Positions 28,544 through 39,623 of a DNA stretch of 64,000 bases are shown here, one piece after another; the first letter of the stretch is position 1, and each line of letters opens with the position of its first letter. This DNA is from JBBDMC01 sp963826055 (GTDB lineage Bacteria; Pseudomonadota; Alphaproteobacteria; Rhizobiales; Kaistiaceae), in assembly GCA_963826055.1 (NCBI GenBank), contig CAWGVO010000009.1, positions 186,001 to 250,000 on the forward strand, written 5' to 3'. Made by a program: the position numbers and the translations under genes. The notes under the pieces are model-generated. The model made no database searches, had not been told where the DNA came from, and saw only the letters and a list, made by a program, of their open reading frames with translations.

Positions 28544-28636
28544 GGCATTCCTCCTGTGTGAAGCGATTCAACTGGTATCAAGCGCATAATGAACCGATAC
28601 AAACTGGCTATTGCCTGAGACGGAGGCTCATGTCAA

Positions 28637-28666
28637 GCGGAATTTGATTCGATTCAAAAATTCCGC
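28637..28666 (+). promoter_or_regulatory. Palindromic candidate operator of the LacI-type regulator
   Basis: GCGGAATTT (28637-28645) and AAATTCCGC (28658-28666) are perfect 9-base inverted arms. Between them TTGATTCGATTCAA (28644-28657) is a near-perfect palindrome centred on CG, the usual shape of a LacI-family operator. It ends 14 bases before the regulator ATG, so binding would block its own expression. Confidence 0.65.
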
Positions 28667-28679
28667 TAGCGTGCCGTTC

Positions 28680-29768
28680 ATGAGGAAGCCGACCCGTTTG
28701 GCCGATGTCGCCCGCGCCGCGGGTGTTTCGCAGGGCACCGCCTCGAACGTGTTCAACTACCCCGAGCGCGTCCGCCCCGAGCTGCGCGAGCGCGTCGAGG
28801 CCGTCGCCCGCGACCTCGGCTACGCCGGGCCCGATCCCAAGGGGCGGCTGCTGCGCGCCGGTCGCGTCAACGCCATCGGCCTTGTCCTCGCCGGCACCCT
28901 GGCTGCCGGCTTTCGCGATCCCTTCGACCAGTTGTTCATGTCCGGCATCGCCGAGGTGTGCGATGCCCGCGGCGCCGGCCTCGCTCTCATTTCCGCCCAC
29001 GACGCAACCAACGAGGCCGCCGCCTGGAACATCCGTTCGGCGCTCGTCGACGGCTTCATCGTTCACTGCCTGGAAGAAGGCGCCCCGCTGCTCGCCCTCG
29101 CGCGGCAGCGGCGCCTGCCGTTCGTTGCCGTCGATATCGACGCCGCGAGGAACGAGATGGCCGTGCGCATCGACGACCAGGCGGCAATGAAGACCGCGAC
29201 CGAGCACCTTCTGGCGCTGGGGCACCGCCGGATTGGGATTCTCTGCCTCGAGCTGACCGGGGAGGGCCGCTTCGGTTTTGTCGACGCCGCCCGCCGCCGT
29301 GCCATGCGTTACGCTGTCACCCGCGATCGCCTCGCCGGCTGCGCCGATGCGCTGGCGGCCGTGGGCATCGACCTCGACGACCTGCCGGTCATGGAACTCG
29401 TCCTTTCCCGCGAGAAGGCGGCGGCCGCCACCGGCGCCATTCTCGAGCGCGCCCCCGACACCACCGCGATCCTGGCCATGTCGGACGTGATGGCCTTCGG
29501 CGCCCTCGATTTCGCCGCCGCCCGCGGTATCAGGGTGCCGGAAGAACTGTCCGTGATCGGCTTTGACGACGTGCCCGAAGCGGCGCGCGCCGACCCGCCG
29601 CTGACGACCGTTGCCCAACCGATGGTGGAGAAGGGCAGGCGCGCCGCCGAACTCGTCTTCCGCGGCGGCCCGCCCGGTGTCGTGCGGCTCCCGGTCGAGT
29701 TGATCGTGCGTGCCACCACGGCGCCACCGCGCCAGGGCGCTCGTCCCCTGCCGTTGAGGGGTCCTTAA
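28680..29768 (+). CDS. LacI-family transcriptional regulator
   Basis: A 362-residue repressor-type protein. The N-terminal HTH and hinge are TRLADVARAAGVSQGTASNVFNYPERVRP (about residues 4-32), followed by a periplasmic-binding-protein-like sensor domain with GHRRIGILCLELTGEGRF and the C-terminal SVIGFDDVPEAARADPPLTTV typical of the family. It should bind a sugar or small effector. No sugar genes are adjacent, so the target is unclear apart from likely autoregulation through the palindrome before its ATG. Confidence 0.92.
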   Translation: MRKPTRLADVARAAGVSQGTASNVFNYPERVRPELRERVEAVARDLGYAGPDPKGRLLRAGRVNAIGLVLAGTLAAGFRDPFDQLFMSGIAEVCDARGAGLALISAHDATNEAAAWNIRSALVDGFIVHCLEEGAPLLALARQRRLPFVAVDIDAARNEMAVRIDDQAAMKTATEHLLALGHRRIGILCLELTGEGRFGFVDAARRRAMRYAVTRDRLAGCADALAAVGIDLDDLPVMELVLSREKAAAATGAILERAPDTTAILAMSDVMAFGALDFAAARGIRVPEELSVIGFDDVPEAARADPPLTTVAQPMVEKGRRAAELVFRGGPPGVVRLPVELIVRATTAPPRQGARPLPLRGP

Positions 29769-29825
29769 CCCTGCCGACGCCATAGTCGCGCCCATCCGCG
29801 AATTCTTCTCGCGTTGGAACCGACG

Positions 29826-30410
29826 ATGCGTGAATGCCGGCCGGCATCAGGGCAGGGCCCGCTGAAGACTGCCCTGTCGCTTTTCTCGGTCGCTGCCTTG
29901 CTCGCGACCGTTCTGGTCGGCCCGGCGGTTGGCGCCGGCGCTGCGACGAGTACGGCGAGCGCGACTGGCATCACCACCGGCGAGAGCGGTCTGCCCGTTC
30001 CCCGTTTCGTCAGCCTCAAGGCCGGCCGCGTCAACGTGCGCGTCGGCCCCGGTGAGGATTACAAGATCGCCTGGGTGTTCACCCGTGTCGGCCTGCCGAT
30101 CGAGGTGATCCAGGAGTTCGACACCTGGCGCCGAGTGCGTGACGCCGACGGTTCGGTCGGCTGGATCTTCCACAGCCTCCTCTCCGGCAAGCGCACTGCG
30201 GTGGTGTCGCCGTGGGACGATGGCACGCCACGTCCGTTGCGCGCCCGCGCCACCCCCGATTCGGCGATCACCGCCTATCTTGAGCCCGGCGTGCTCGCCT
30301 CGATCGAGCGCTGCCGTGACGGTTGGTGCCACCTCACCGGCAGCGGCTTCGATGGCTGGATCGAGGAGCAGCAGCTCTGGGGCGTCTACCCCGACGAGGA
30401 TGTCGACTAG
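29826..30410 (+). CDS. Exported bacterial SH3 domain protein
   Basis: A 194-residue protein with a signal peptide (about residues 1-40; hydrophobic ALSLFSVAALLATVLVGPAV) and two SH3b repeats. The first starts VSLKAGRVNVRVGPGEDYK and ends GWIFHSLLSG; the second starts LRARATPDSA and ends GFDGWIEEQQLWGVYPDE. SH3b repeats usually bind peptidoglycan or act as scaffolds in the periplasm. Two fused repeats without a catalytic domain suggest a binding or adaptor role. ATG at 29826 was chosen over a TTG at 29814. Confidence 0.85.
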   Translation: MRECRPASGQGPLKTALSLFSVAALLATVLVGPAVGAGAATSTASATGITTGESGLPVPRFVSLKAGRVNVRVGPGEDYKIAWVFTRVGLPIEVIQEFDTWRRVRDADGSVGWIFHSLLSGKRTAVVSPWDDGTPRPLRARATPDSAITAYLEPGVLASIERCRDGWCHLTGSGFDGWIEEQQLWGVYPDEDVD

Positions 30411-30593
30411 CAATTCCAGAAAGGTGCAATTCAGGAAAAGTGGAACCCTCTTTTCCGTCCGGAATTATCCAGGACAGTGGCTCGCTTTCCGATCGCAATT
30501 TGTGCGAAACGAGATGAAACCGGTCATCGTTACGTAAGCCACCGGTGACCGCCCCGGCGACATCGCCGGATCGTTTCGGTAGGCTCGCGTCCG

Positions 30594-30878
30594 ATGATCT
30601 ACTGCATCGGCAACCGCTTCCACTATGAGCCGGCCTTCGCCGCCGGCCCCGTCGTCAAGCAGGGTCGCGGCGTCAGCCCCGACGGGCGTCCGTATCCGGG
30701 CGGCTGGGTGTGGCAGACCGTCGCTGAGGCGGAGCGGTTCATCGCGGTGAACGGGCTCGACGCCACCCACCGTGTCTACGGTGTCCTTGCCGATTGGGAT
30801 AGCGACGCGGCGCTGGGGGAGGGCGAGGCCACGCGGCGGCTGATCCGCGACGCCGAAATTGTGCGTCTTACCGGATAG
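30594..30878 (+). CDS. Small conserved-looking protein of unknown function
   Basis: A 94-residue soluble protein starting MIYCIGNRFHYEPAF. It has GGWVWQTVAEAERFI, HRVYGVLADWDSDA and a C-terminal LIRDAEIVRL. The composition and codon pattern look like a real gene and the phrase GVLADW plus the final IVRL recur in unnamed small proteins of other proteobacteria. No membrane segment or signal is seen and no function is known. Confidence 0.65.
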   Translation: MIYCIGNRFHYEPAFAAGPVVKQGRGVSPDGRPYPGGWVWQTVAEAERFIAVNGLDATHRVYGVLADWDSDAALGEGEATRRLIRDAEIVRLTG

Positions 30879-31362
30879 CCACCGCGATCGGCGAAAGGAG
30901 AAGTGTGCGCTCTCGGCCGCGCATCTCGGAAAGGTGAGTGCGCAATCCGTTCGTCAATGCCCCAACCCACAGCCAAATACGGCCGCGACAGCGAGCCCGG
31001 ACATGCCCCGGGGGATCACCGGCTTTTGCGGATGTTTGGCGGGCGACGATCGGAGAAAAAAAGAGGAAATAAGCGCGAGACGAGAGCAGCAAGCACATTA
31101 CGCCCGCGCCAACGACCAAAGTAGCCGCAGCACGCGACGAAATAAGTAAAGCACAATATGACGCGACAAACGCAACCGAAAAGGACATGCCGGACCCATA
31201 AAATGGTCCGCCGCAATCCGAATCGACCCTGATCGGCGGAATTTGTCAATGCCCGTCGCGAAACTTCTGCGGCAGCCGGCATTCCTGCAACACTGCATTT
31301 CCGGGTGAGAGCGCCCTCCCTCCCTGCCGAAGTCGGATGTTTCCGACGTCGGGATTTTTCTG

Positions 31363-31388
31363 CCAAACACGGGCAGGCCCGTGTTTGG
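31363..31388. repeat. Perfect inverted repeat with 12-base arms
   Basis: CCAAACACGGGC (31363-31374) and GCCCGTGTTTGG (31377-31388) are exact inverted copies with two bases between. No T run follows on either strand, so this is more like a protein-binding site or a cruciform than a terminator. Confidence 0.8.
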
Positions 31389-31989
31389 TGTGGGGAGGGT
31401 GGCTCCTCGCGCAGCGAGGAGACGGGTGGGGCCTCAAGAAGAACATCGCGGCTGTCCTTTCCGTAGGACAGATCGAAAACTTATCCCCGCCTCCGAAACT
31501 GCCCCGATAATCGACCGATCCTCGCCCGCGAAGGGGCGCGCTCTGGAGGCGTCTTGTGCGTGGGGCGGGGAGCGGCGCCTGCCGGTCCCGGGTCGCTCCG
31601 GGGCCGTCGGGAGGCCACGTACCCGCCGGCCCGGCACTACGACCGGGCTGCCGTATGGCCGCCAACCGGCCTCGGCTACCGGCGGCGGCGGTCAGCCCGG
31701 CCGGGCAGAGGGAGAAATCCCTTCACCTGCGGCCGTGGCGGTCAGGGCCGGAGGTCCGCCAAGACTCCGTGACCCGCCGCCGTTTGCCCAGAGCGGGTGC
31801 GCAGGGCCCGAAATCGTCGCGGCGGGCGCTGGTGAAGCGCCGCTACTCGGACTACCCGGACTGGCGTTCCATGAGCGCCCGCCACCCCTTCGCTCGGGCG
31901 AAGGGACCGAACAGAGGAAGGGACACCAAACCCCGGAGCGGAACCGCTCGCGGGAACGAAGAGGCGCGCCCGATGGAACTCAATCCGCT

Positions 31990-32038
31990 CATCCCCGACC
32001 GCGTGCGGCGCAGCCGCATCGCGAGATCGGGGACCCAG
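31990..32038 (+). repeat. Dispersed palindromic repeat, copy 2
   Basis: This matches the reverse complement of 11085-11136 with few changes. It has the core GTGCGGCGCAGCCGCA and flanking CCCCGACC and GATCGGGG arms. It lies about 60 bases from the end of irr, downstream of it. Confidence 0.75.
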
Positions 32039-32098
32039 GGTTTGCACGACTGGACTCGCGCGAGAGTTACCCGCGACCGCGCGCGTGTGCGGGGGGCG

Positions 32099-32542
32099 CT
32101 AGCTGCGGATGCGGCGCAGCCGCACCACCACGTCCACCCGGCTGATCTCGTATCCGGGGGGCGGCTTCGGCAGCCGGTCGACGCCCATCTGCTCGTCGGG
32201 TATGTCGATCACCGCGTTGTCGTCCTCGACGAAGAAGTGATGGTGATCGGTGGTGTTGGTGTCGAAATAGGTCTTCGACCCGTCGACAGCGACCTCGCGC
32301 AAGAGGCCGGCGCCGGTGAACTGATGCAGCGTGTTGTAGATCGTCGCCAGCGACACCGGCACCCGCCGCATCAGCGCCTCCTCGTGCAGCCCCTCGGCGG
32401 AGATGTGCCGGTTGCCGCGGGCGAACAGGATTTCGGCGAGCGCCATCCGCTGGCGGGTGGGCCGCAGGCCCGACCGTCTCAGCATCGCCCGCACCTCCGG
32501 CCGGCTCATTTCATTGCGCTGTTGTGCCTGTGCGTCCGTCAC
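32099..32542 (-). CDS. irr: Irr-type Fur-family iron response regulator
   Basis: A 147-residue Fur-superfamily regulator. The winged helix includes LRPTRQRMALAEILFARGNRHISAEGLHEE and SLATIYNTLHQFTGAGLLREVAVDG; the metal/haem region is SKTYFDTNTTDHHHFFVEDD, with the His-rich HHH that marks Irr. The start is GTG at 32542, with an ATG at 32509 as alternative. Irr senses iron through haem and controls iron genes in rhizobia. It is divergent from fabA; the 298-base gap between them holds no other gene I can see. Confidence 0.9.
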   Translation of the reverse strand: MTDAQAQQRNEMSRPEVRAMLRRSGLRPTRQRMALAEILFARGNRHISAEGLHEEALMRRVPVSLATIYNTLHQFTGAGLLREVAVDGSKTYFDTNTTDHHHFFVEDDNAVIDIPDEQMGVDRLPKPPPGYEISRVDVVVRLRRIRS

Positions 32543-32840
32543 GACCGTAGCCCGAATTTTCCGGCGGGGATTGCCATTCTCATCGTGAATATAGAGGGGG
32601 GTATGCGCTTGCGCAACGAAACCCGGCCATTGCCGCTGGCTTTGGCCGCCCCGGCGGCTCCCTCTGGAACAGGGCCGGGCGCGCCACCAAGTGAGGGATG
32701 AGGCCGTTCCGCACGGGGACTTTTCCGCTTTCCGGGGTCTGTGGCGATGGGGTGGATGCTATGTTAAGAGGGTTTCCGGATGACAGGCGGCGCGGAGGCC
32801 CGGAGACGGGCCCCGTTGAACACAAACGGATGCGGACGAC

Positions 32841-33392
32841 ATGACGATTGCCATGCCAGAAACGAGGGACGACCGCGCGTCGAGTTTCGACTATGAGGCC
32901 TTGATCGCCTGCGGGCGCGGCGAGCTGTTTGGCAGCGGCAACGCCCAGTTGCCCTTGCCGCCCATGCTCATGTTCGACCGCATCACCTCGATTGGCGACG
33001 AGGGCGGCGAGCACGGTCGCGGTCATGTTCGCGCCGAGCTAGACGTGAAGCCCGACCTCTGGTTCTTCTCGTGTCACTTCAAGGGCGATCCGGTCATGCC
33101 CGGTTGCCTCGGCCTCGATGCGCTGTGGCAGATGCTCGGCTTCTTCCTCGGCTGGCTCGGGGCGCCGGGTCGCGGGCGGGCGCTGTCGATCGGCGAATTG
33201 AAGTTCTCCGGCATGGTGCTGCCCACCGTGCGGCTGGTCGAGTATGGCATCGACCTCAAGCGCGTGCTGCGCTCGAAGCTTGTTCTCGGCATCGCCGACG
33301 GCTGGCTGAAGGCCGACGGAACCACCATCTATCGTGCCAAGGACCTGAAGGTCGGGTTGTTCCAGGGAGAGGCTCAGCCGGCGATCGGCTGA
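32841..33392 (+). CDS. fabA: 3-hydroxydecanoyl-ACP dehydratase/isomerase
   Basis: A 183-residue hot-dog fold enzyme that makes the cis-3 double bond in unsaturated fatty acid synthesis. The catalytic His is in FFSCHFKGDPVMPGCLGLDALWQM and the Asp in the same segment (LGLDALW). PMLMFDRITSI near residue 42 and MVLPTVRLVEYGIDLKRV are other family landmarks. Length fits the usual ~170. It leads a fabA-fabB-fabI operon beside irr, a conserved arrangement in Hyphomicrobiales. Confidence 0.95.
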   Translation: MTIAMPETRDDRASSFDYEALIACGRGELFGSGNAQLPLPPMLMFDRITSIGDEGGEHGRGHVRAELDVKPDLWFFSCHFKGDPVMPGCLGLDALWQMLGFFLGWLGAPGRGRALSIGELKFSGMVLPTVRLVEYGIDLKRVLRSKLVLGIADGWLKADGTTIYRAKDLKVGLFQGEAQPAIG

Positions 33393-33485
33393 AGACCCGA
33401 GCGGCGGAACGCCGGAGGCGCAAGCCACACCTGCGCGATTTCCCCCGGGCGGACGCGGAACAACGACAAAGCGAGGAAAGCCGAC

Positions 33486-34709
33486 ATGAGGCGCGTGGTC
33501 GTAACCGGTATGGGCATCGTTTCCTCGATCGGCAACTCGACCCAGGAGGTCGTTGCCAGCTTGCGCGAGGCGAAGTCCGGCATTTCGGTCAGCGACGACT
33601 ACGCCCGCCTCGGCTTCCGCTGCCGCGTCCACGGCGCCCCGCAACTTGACCCCTCCACCATGATCGATCGCCGCGCCATGCGCTTTCACGGCGGCGGTAC
33701 CGCCTGGAACCATGTCGCCATGGACCAGGCGATCCAGGATGCGGGTCTCGCGGCCGACGAGATCTCCAACCTGCGCACCGGGTTGATCATGGGCTCGGGC
33801 GGTCCCTCCACCCGCACCATCGTCGAGGCGGCCGACGCCACCCGCAGCAAGGGACCCAAGCGCGTCGGCCCGTTCGCGGTCCCCAAGGCCATGTCGTCGA
33901 CGGCGTCGGCGACACTCTCCACCTGGTTCAAGATCAAGGGAATCAGTTACTCGATCTCGTCGGCGTGCTCGACCTCGAGCCACTGTATCGGCAACGCCGC
34001 CGAGCTCATCCAGTTCGGCAAGCAGGACCTGATGTTCGCCGGCGGCTGCGAGGAACTCGATTGGACCCTGTCCGTCCTCTTCGACGCCATGGGCGCCATG
34101 TCGAGCCACTTCAACGACACGCCGGAGGTGGCCTCCCGCGCCTACGACAAGGACCGCGACGGCTTCGTCATCGCCGGCGGTGCCGGCGTCGTGGTGCTGG
34201 AGGAGTTGTCGCACGCCAAGGCGCGCGGCGCCCGCATCTACGGCGAGGTGGTCGGCTACGGCGCCACCTCCGACGGCTTCGACATGGTGCAGCCGTCCGG
34301 CGAGGGCGCCGAGCGCTGCATCCGCATCGCCCTTCAGAACGTCCACGACAAGGTCGACTACATCAACCCCCACGCCACCTCGACGCCTGCCGGCGACGGC
34401 CCGGAGATCACCGCGATCCGCAACGTGTTCGGCGGCGCCGACAAATCGCCTCCGATTTCGGCGACCAAGTCGTTGACCGGCCATTCGCTGGGTGCGGCCG
34501 GCGTGCAGGAATTCATCTATTCGCTGCTGATGATGAACAACGGTTTCATTTGCGAGTCGGCCAACATCAAGGAACTCGATCCGGAATTCGCCGACATGCC
34601 GATCGTGCGCAAGCGCATGGACGGCGTTGAGGTCAACACGGTGCTGTCCAATTCGTTTGGCTTCGGCGGCGCCAACGCATCGCTGGTTTTGCAGAGGTAC
34701 GACGGCTGA
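33486..34709 (+). CDS. fabB: 3-oxoacyl-ACP synthase I
   Basis: A 407-residue thiolase-fold condensing enzyme. The active-site Cys is in SISSACSTSSHCIGN near residue 162, and the two His are in NPHATSTPAGD near 296 and KSLTGHSLGAAG near 331. It starts MRRVVVTGMGIVSSIGNS and ends GFGGANASLVLQRY. FabB extends the unsaturated intermediate produced by FabA. It follows fabA by 93 bases and precedes fabI by 27. Confidence 0.96.
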   Translation: MRRVVVTGMGIVSSIGNSTQEVVASLREAKSGISVSDDYARLGFRCRVHGAPQLDPSTMIDRRAMRFHGGGTAWNHVAMDQAIQDAGLAADEISNLRTGLIMGSGGPSTRTIVEAADATRSKGPKRVGPFAVPKAMSSTASATLSTWFKIKGISYSISSACSTSSHCIGNAAELIQFGKQDLMFAGGCEELDWTLSVLFDAMGAMSSHFNDTPEVASRAYDKDRDGFVIAGGAGVVVLEELSHAKARGARIYGEVVGYGATSDGFDMVQPSGEGAERCIRIALQNVHDKVDYINPHATSTPAGDGPEITAIRNVFGGADKSPPISATKSLTGHSLGAAGVQEFIYSLLMMNNGFICESANIKELDPEFADMPIVRKRMDGVEVNTVLSNSFGFGGANASLVLQRYDG

Positions 34710-34736
34710 GGCCGGCGACGGGCGGGGACAACCTTG

Positions 34737-35591
34737 ATGGCGACCGGGGTAATGAGTGGCAAGCGGGGCCTTGTGATGGGCGTCGCCAACGATCATTCGA
34801 TCGCTTGGGGCATCGCCCGCCGCCTCGCCGAAAACGGCGCCGAGCTTGCCTTTACCTACCAGACCGAGGCGCTCGGCAAGCGGGTGGTGCCGCTGGCAAA
34901 GTCGGTCGGATCCGACTTCGTGCTCGCCTGCGATGTCGGGCTGTCTCCCGCCGCGGATGATCCGACCGCCCTCGACGCCACCTTCGCCGCGCTTTCCCGC
35001 CGCTGGCCGACCATCGATTTCGTCGTCCACGCCATCGCCTTCTCCGACCGCAGCGAGTTGAAGGGCCGCTACGCCGACACCACTCGCGACAATTTCCTGC
35101 GCACGCTCCTCATCTCGTGCTTCTCCTTCACCGAGGTCGCCCAGCGCGCCGCCCGCCTGATGCCGAACGGCGGCGCCATGGTGACGCTCACTTACGGCGG
35201 CTCCAACCGGGTCATGCCCAACTACAACGTCATGGGCGTTGCCAAGGCGGCGCTCGAGGCCTCGGTGCGCTACCTCGCCGTCGACTTCGGCGGCGCCAAT
35301 ATTCGCGTCAACGCCATCTCCGCCGGCCCGGTGCGCACCCTCGCCGGCTCCGGCGTCTCCGACGCGCGCCTGATGTTCGGCTACCAGAAGCGCAACGCGC
35401 CGCTCCGGCGGCCGGTCGCCATCGAGGAGATCGGCAACACCGCGGTCTACCTGCTTTCCGACCTCGCCTCCGCCGTCACCGGCGAGATTCACTATGTCGA
35501 CGCCGGCTACAACATTCTCGCCATGCCGCGCCTCGATGAACTCAAGGTCATCGACGCGGGCGAGGAGTCGAACTCGCAGGCTGCCGAATAG
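34737..35591 (+). CDS. fabI: Enoyl-ACP reductase FabI
   Basis: A 284-residue short-chain-dehydrogenase-fold enzyme that reduces enoyl-ACP with NADH. GKRGLVMGVANDHSIAWGIA is the NAD-binding start, and the catalytic Tyr/Lys lie in MPNYNVMGVAKAALEASVRYLA. The FabI-specific AISAGPVRTLAGSG and the end YVDAGYNILAMP are present. ATG at 34737 fits; a second Met (MSGKRG) six residues later is possible. It completes the last step of each elongation cycle with FabA and FabB. Confidence 0.95.
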   Translation: MATGVMSGKRGLVMGVANDHSIAWGIARRLAENGAELAFTYQTEALGKRVVPLAKSVGSDFVLACDVGLSPAADDPTALDATFAALSRRWPTIDFVVHAIAFSDRSELKGRYADTTRDNFLRTLLISCFSFTEVAQRAARLMPNGGAMVTLTYGGSNRVMPNYNVMGVAKAALEASVRYLAVDFGGANIRVNAISAGPVRTLAGSGVSDARLMFGYQKRNAPLRRPVAIEEIGNTAVYLLSDLASAVTGEIHYVDAGYNILAMPRLDELKVIDAGEESNSQAAE

Positions 35592-35713
35592 CCGCACCTC
35601 CCGCTTTCACAACGCCGCGACCGCCGTTCGGCGGCGCCGGCGGGGAACGCGGGGATGGCCTTGCGTTTCCTCGCCTTCCCGCCTTCCCACCGGTCTGCTA
35701 AGAGCACCGCGCC

Positions 35714-37519
<1,806 letters not shown>

Positions 37520-37744
37520 AACGCCCCGCCCCGGTGGTGCGCGCCCTCGGAACTGTCCACCGGCGACGGCGCTCAGGGGTTGAATGCTGCAGTGCAAACA
37601 CCTAACTATGGTTTACGCAGAAAATCCATATTTCGGTGGTAACTAACCAAGCTCGCGCCGATGAGTTGACTGGGTTGGGAGGGTTGCCGACAAGTTGATG
37701 GCGACGCCGGCCGGCGAGCAAGAAAGAGGGGGCGGGGAGGATTT

Positions 37745-39136
37745 GTGAGTCGACTTGTCGTTGTTTCCAACCGCGTGCCGCCTCCAGCCGACAAGGGCGC
37801 GCAGGCAGGCGGTTTGGCGGTCGCGCTGAGCGCAGCGCTTGAGGAGCGCGGCGGCTTGTGGTTTGGCTGGTCGGGCCAGACCTCGGAAGGCGAGTCCGAA
37901 GCCGCCCGGTCGAGGCGCGAGGGCAACGTCCAGTTTTCACTGGTCGATCTCACCGAACGCGACGTCGATGAGTACTACAACGGCTTCGCCAACCGGGCCC
38001 TGTGGCCGCTCCTGCACTATCGTCTCGACCTCGCCGATTTCGAACGACAGGACGTGTCGGGCTATTTCCGCGTCAACGCCTTCTTCGCTCGCGTGCTTGC
38101 GCCCCAGCTCAAGCCCGATGACGTCATCTGGGTCCAGGACTACCACCTTATTCCGCTTGCCGCCGAGCTGCGTGCGCGCGGCATAACCAACCGCATCGGC
38201 TTTTTCCTCCACATCCCGTGGCCGCCGCCCGACATCTGGTTTGCCATGCCGGTCCACCGGCGATTGTTCGAGGCGTTCACCGCCTACGACCTGATCGGCT
38301 TCCAGACCGATTATGACGCCGAGAATTTCGCCAATGGGCTGCGCCGCGAGGATATCGGCGTGGAGGTTCGTCCCGGCGTGTTCCGCGCCGGTAACCGCGA
38401 GTTCCAGATCGGTCCCTTCCCGATCGGCATCGAGACCGCGAAGTTCGCCACGCTGGCCACAGAAGCGGCGAACAATCCGCTCGTCCGTCGCATGAAGACG
38501 AGCATGACCGACCTCAGTCTCATTATCGGCGTCGATCGGCTGGACTACTCGAAGGGCATCGACCAGCGGATGGTCTCCTACGAGCGTTTTCTGCGGAACA
38601 ATCCATCCTTTCATGGCAAGGTCGTCTACCTGCAGGTGACGCCCAAGTCGCGCTCGGACGTGCCCGAGTACGCCGAAATGCAACGCCAGGTCGCCGAGAC
38701 CGCCGGTCGTATCAACGGCGCCTACGGCCATCTCGACTGGACGCCAATCCGCTACATCAACCAGACGATCAAGCGCGCGACCCTTGCCGGCCTGTTCCGC
38801 ATCGGCAACGTCGGTCTGGTGACGCCGCTCCGTGACGGCATGAACCTGGTCGCCAAGGAGTTCGTCGCCGCCCAGGACGGCGACGACCCCGGCGTCCTCG
38901 TCCTGTCACGCTTCGCCGGCGCCGCGCGCGAGCTGCGCGGTGCGCTGCTGGTCAACCCCTACGACATGGAGAACACCGCCAACGCGATCGCCATGGCGCT
39001 CTCCATGCGTCGCACCGACCGCGTCGCCCGTTGGCGCGAGATGTTCGATCAGCTGAGCAAGAACGACGTCAATCACTGGTGCTCAAGTTTCCTCGATCTG
39101 CTCGAGGAGCCGTCCACCCTCAAGGCAGCGAGCTGA
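37745..39136 (+). CDS. otsA: Alpha,alpha-trehalose-phosphate synthase
   Basis: A 463-residue GT20 enzyme that joins UDP-glucose and glucose-6-phosphate. The start SRLVVVSNRVPPPADKG and the loop AGGLAVALSAAL are the family N-terminus. WVQDYHLIPLAAELRARG holds the glucose-6-phosphate site, and the donor site includes GVDRLDYSKGIDQR and TPLRDGMNLVAKEFVAAQ. The start is GTG at 37745 after GGGGAGG. No otsB phosphatase is near it in the window. Trehalose is an osmotic and desiccation protectant. Confidence 0.95.
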   Translation: MSRLVVVSNRVPPPADKGAQAGGLAVALSAALEERGGLWFGWSGQTSEGESEAARSRREGNVQFSLVDLTERDVDEYYNGFANRALWPLLHYRLDLADFERQDVSGYFRVNAFFARVLAPQLKPDDVIWVQDYHLIPLAAELRARGITNRIGFFLHIPWPPPDIWFAMPVHRRLFEAFTAYDLIGFQTDYDAENFANGLRREDIGVEVRPGVFRAGNREFQIGPFPIGIETAKFATLATEAANNPLVRRMKTSMTDLSLIIGVDRLDYSKGIDQRMVSYERFLRNNPSFHGKVVYLQVTPKSRSDVPEYAEMQRQVAETAGRINGAYGHLDWTPIRYINQTIKRATLAGLFRIGNVGLVTPLRDGMNLVAKEFVAAQDGDDPGVLVLSRFAGAARELRGALLVNPYDMENTANAIAMALSMRRTDRVARWREMFDQLSKNDVNHWCSSFLDLLEEPSTLKAAS

Positions 39137-39148
39137 CGGTGCCGGCGG

Positions 39149-39511
39149 CTACTCCGCCAGCCACGCCTTGGCGGCGTTGACTTCGCTCGCACCGAAAACG
39201 CGCAGCGTCGCCGGCATCAGTCCTTCCATCGCCAGCACCGCGCGGTTGAACGGGCCATCGTCGGCGACGAATGCGATCTTGTCGAAGGCGGTGAAGTGGC
39301 GTGTACCAAACACCGCGTCGTCGTAGAGCCCGGCGGGCTCGTAGCCGGCGAAATCGGATCCGGTGACGTAAAGCAGCTTGACCCGTCCGCCGACCTCGAG
39401 CGCCCAATCGATCGTCGGTTCCAGCACCGCCGCGCGATCGTCCTCGGTGATGTGGCCGTTGGCGACAAACCCGATTGCGCCCGCCGGCAGGTTTTCGATT
39501 GGCGTGAACAT
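39149..39511 (-). CDS. SpoIIAA-like (STAS-fold) protein, paralogue A
   Basis: A 120-residue protein of the SpoIIAA-like family (related to STAS domains). It starts MFTPIENLPAGAIGFVANGHITEDDRA and ends FGASEVNAAKAWLAE. The DDAVFGTRHFTAFDKIAFVADD segment is the conserved central part. No Ser phospho-site like that of SpoIIAA is evident. A second copy with about half of the residues identical lies 112 bases upstream on the same strand. Its role is unknown. It is convergent with otsA. Confidence 0.85.
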   Translation of the reverse strand: MFTPIENLPAGAIGFVANGHITEDDRAAVLEPTIDWALEVGGRVKLLYVTGSDFAGYEPAGLYDDAVFGTRHFTAFDKIAFVADDGPFNRAVLAMEGLMPATLRVFGASEVNAAKAWLAE

Positions 39512-39623
39512 GACGACCTCCTCTGTATGCCGCAGGAGGCACGTCTAATGTCCGCTTGCGATACTTTGTTGACCGCTTTGTGTACTTTCGGCAGCGCAAT
39601 TCCGACCGTTCAGTGGCAACGCT

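Larger units (their letters stand above)
30879..32098. other. Gene-poor 1.2 kb region with palindromes
   Basis: No reading frame here looks like a protein. From 31050 to 31180 the sequence is A-rich; from 31550 to 31970 it is extremely GC-rich. Hairpins occur at 31332-31347 (GTCGGA/TCCGAC arms), 31363-31388 (12-base perfect arms) and 31405-31424 (CTCCTCG/CGAGGAG arms), and a dispersed repeat lies at 31990-32038. I could not match RNase P RNA, tmRNA, SRP RNA or 6S RNA motifs. The contents remain unexplained. Confidence 0.6.

Noticed and set aside
30868..31188. 106-codon minus-strand frame with hydrophobic parts
   Set aside because: The start region overlaps the previous gene's end, the helices are irregular and no family is recognised.
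31556..32701. 381-codon plus-strand frame across irr
   Set aside because: Arg/Pro-rich throughout and antisense to the clearly conserved irr gene.
37545..37575. General stress (EcfG-type) promoter upstream of otsA (GGAAC with CGCT)
   Set aside because: The -10 half has a mismatch and the site is ~190 bases from the start; not convincing.
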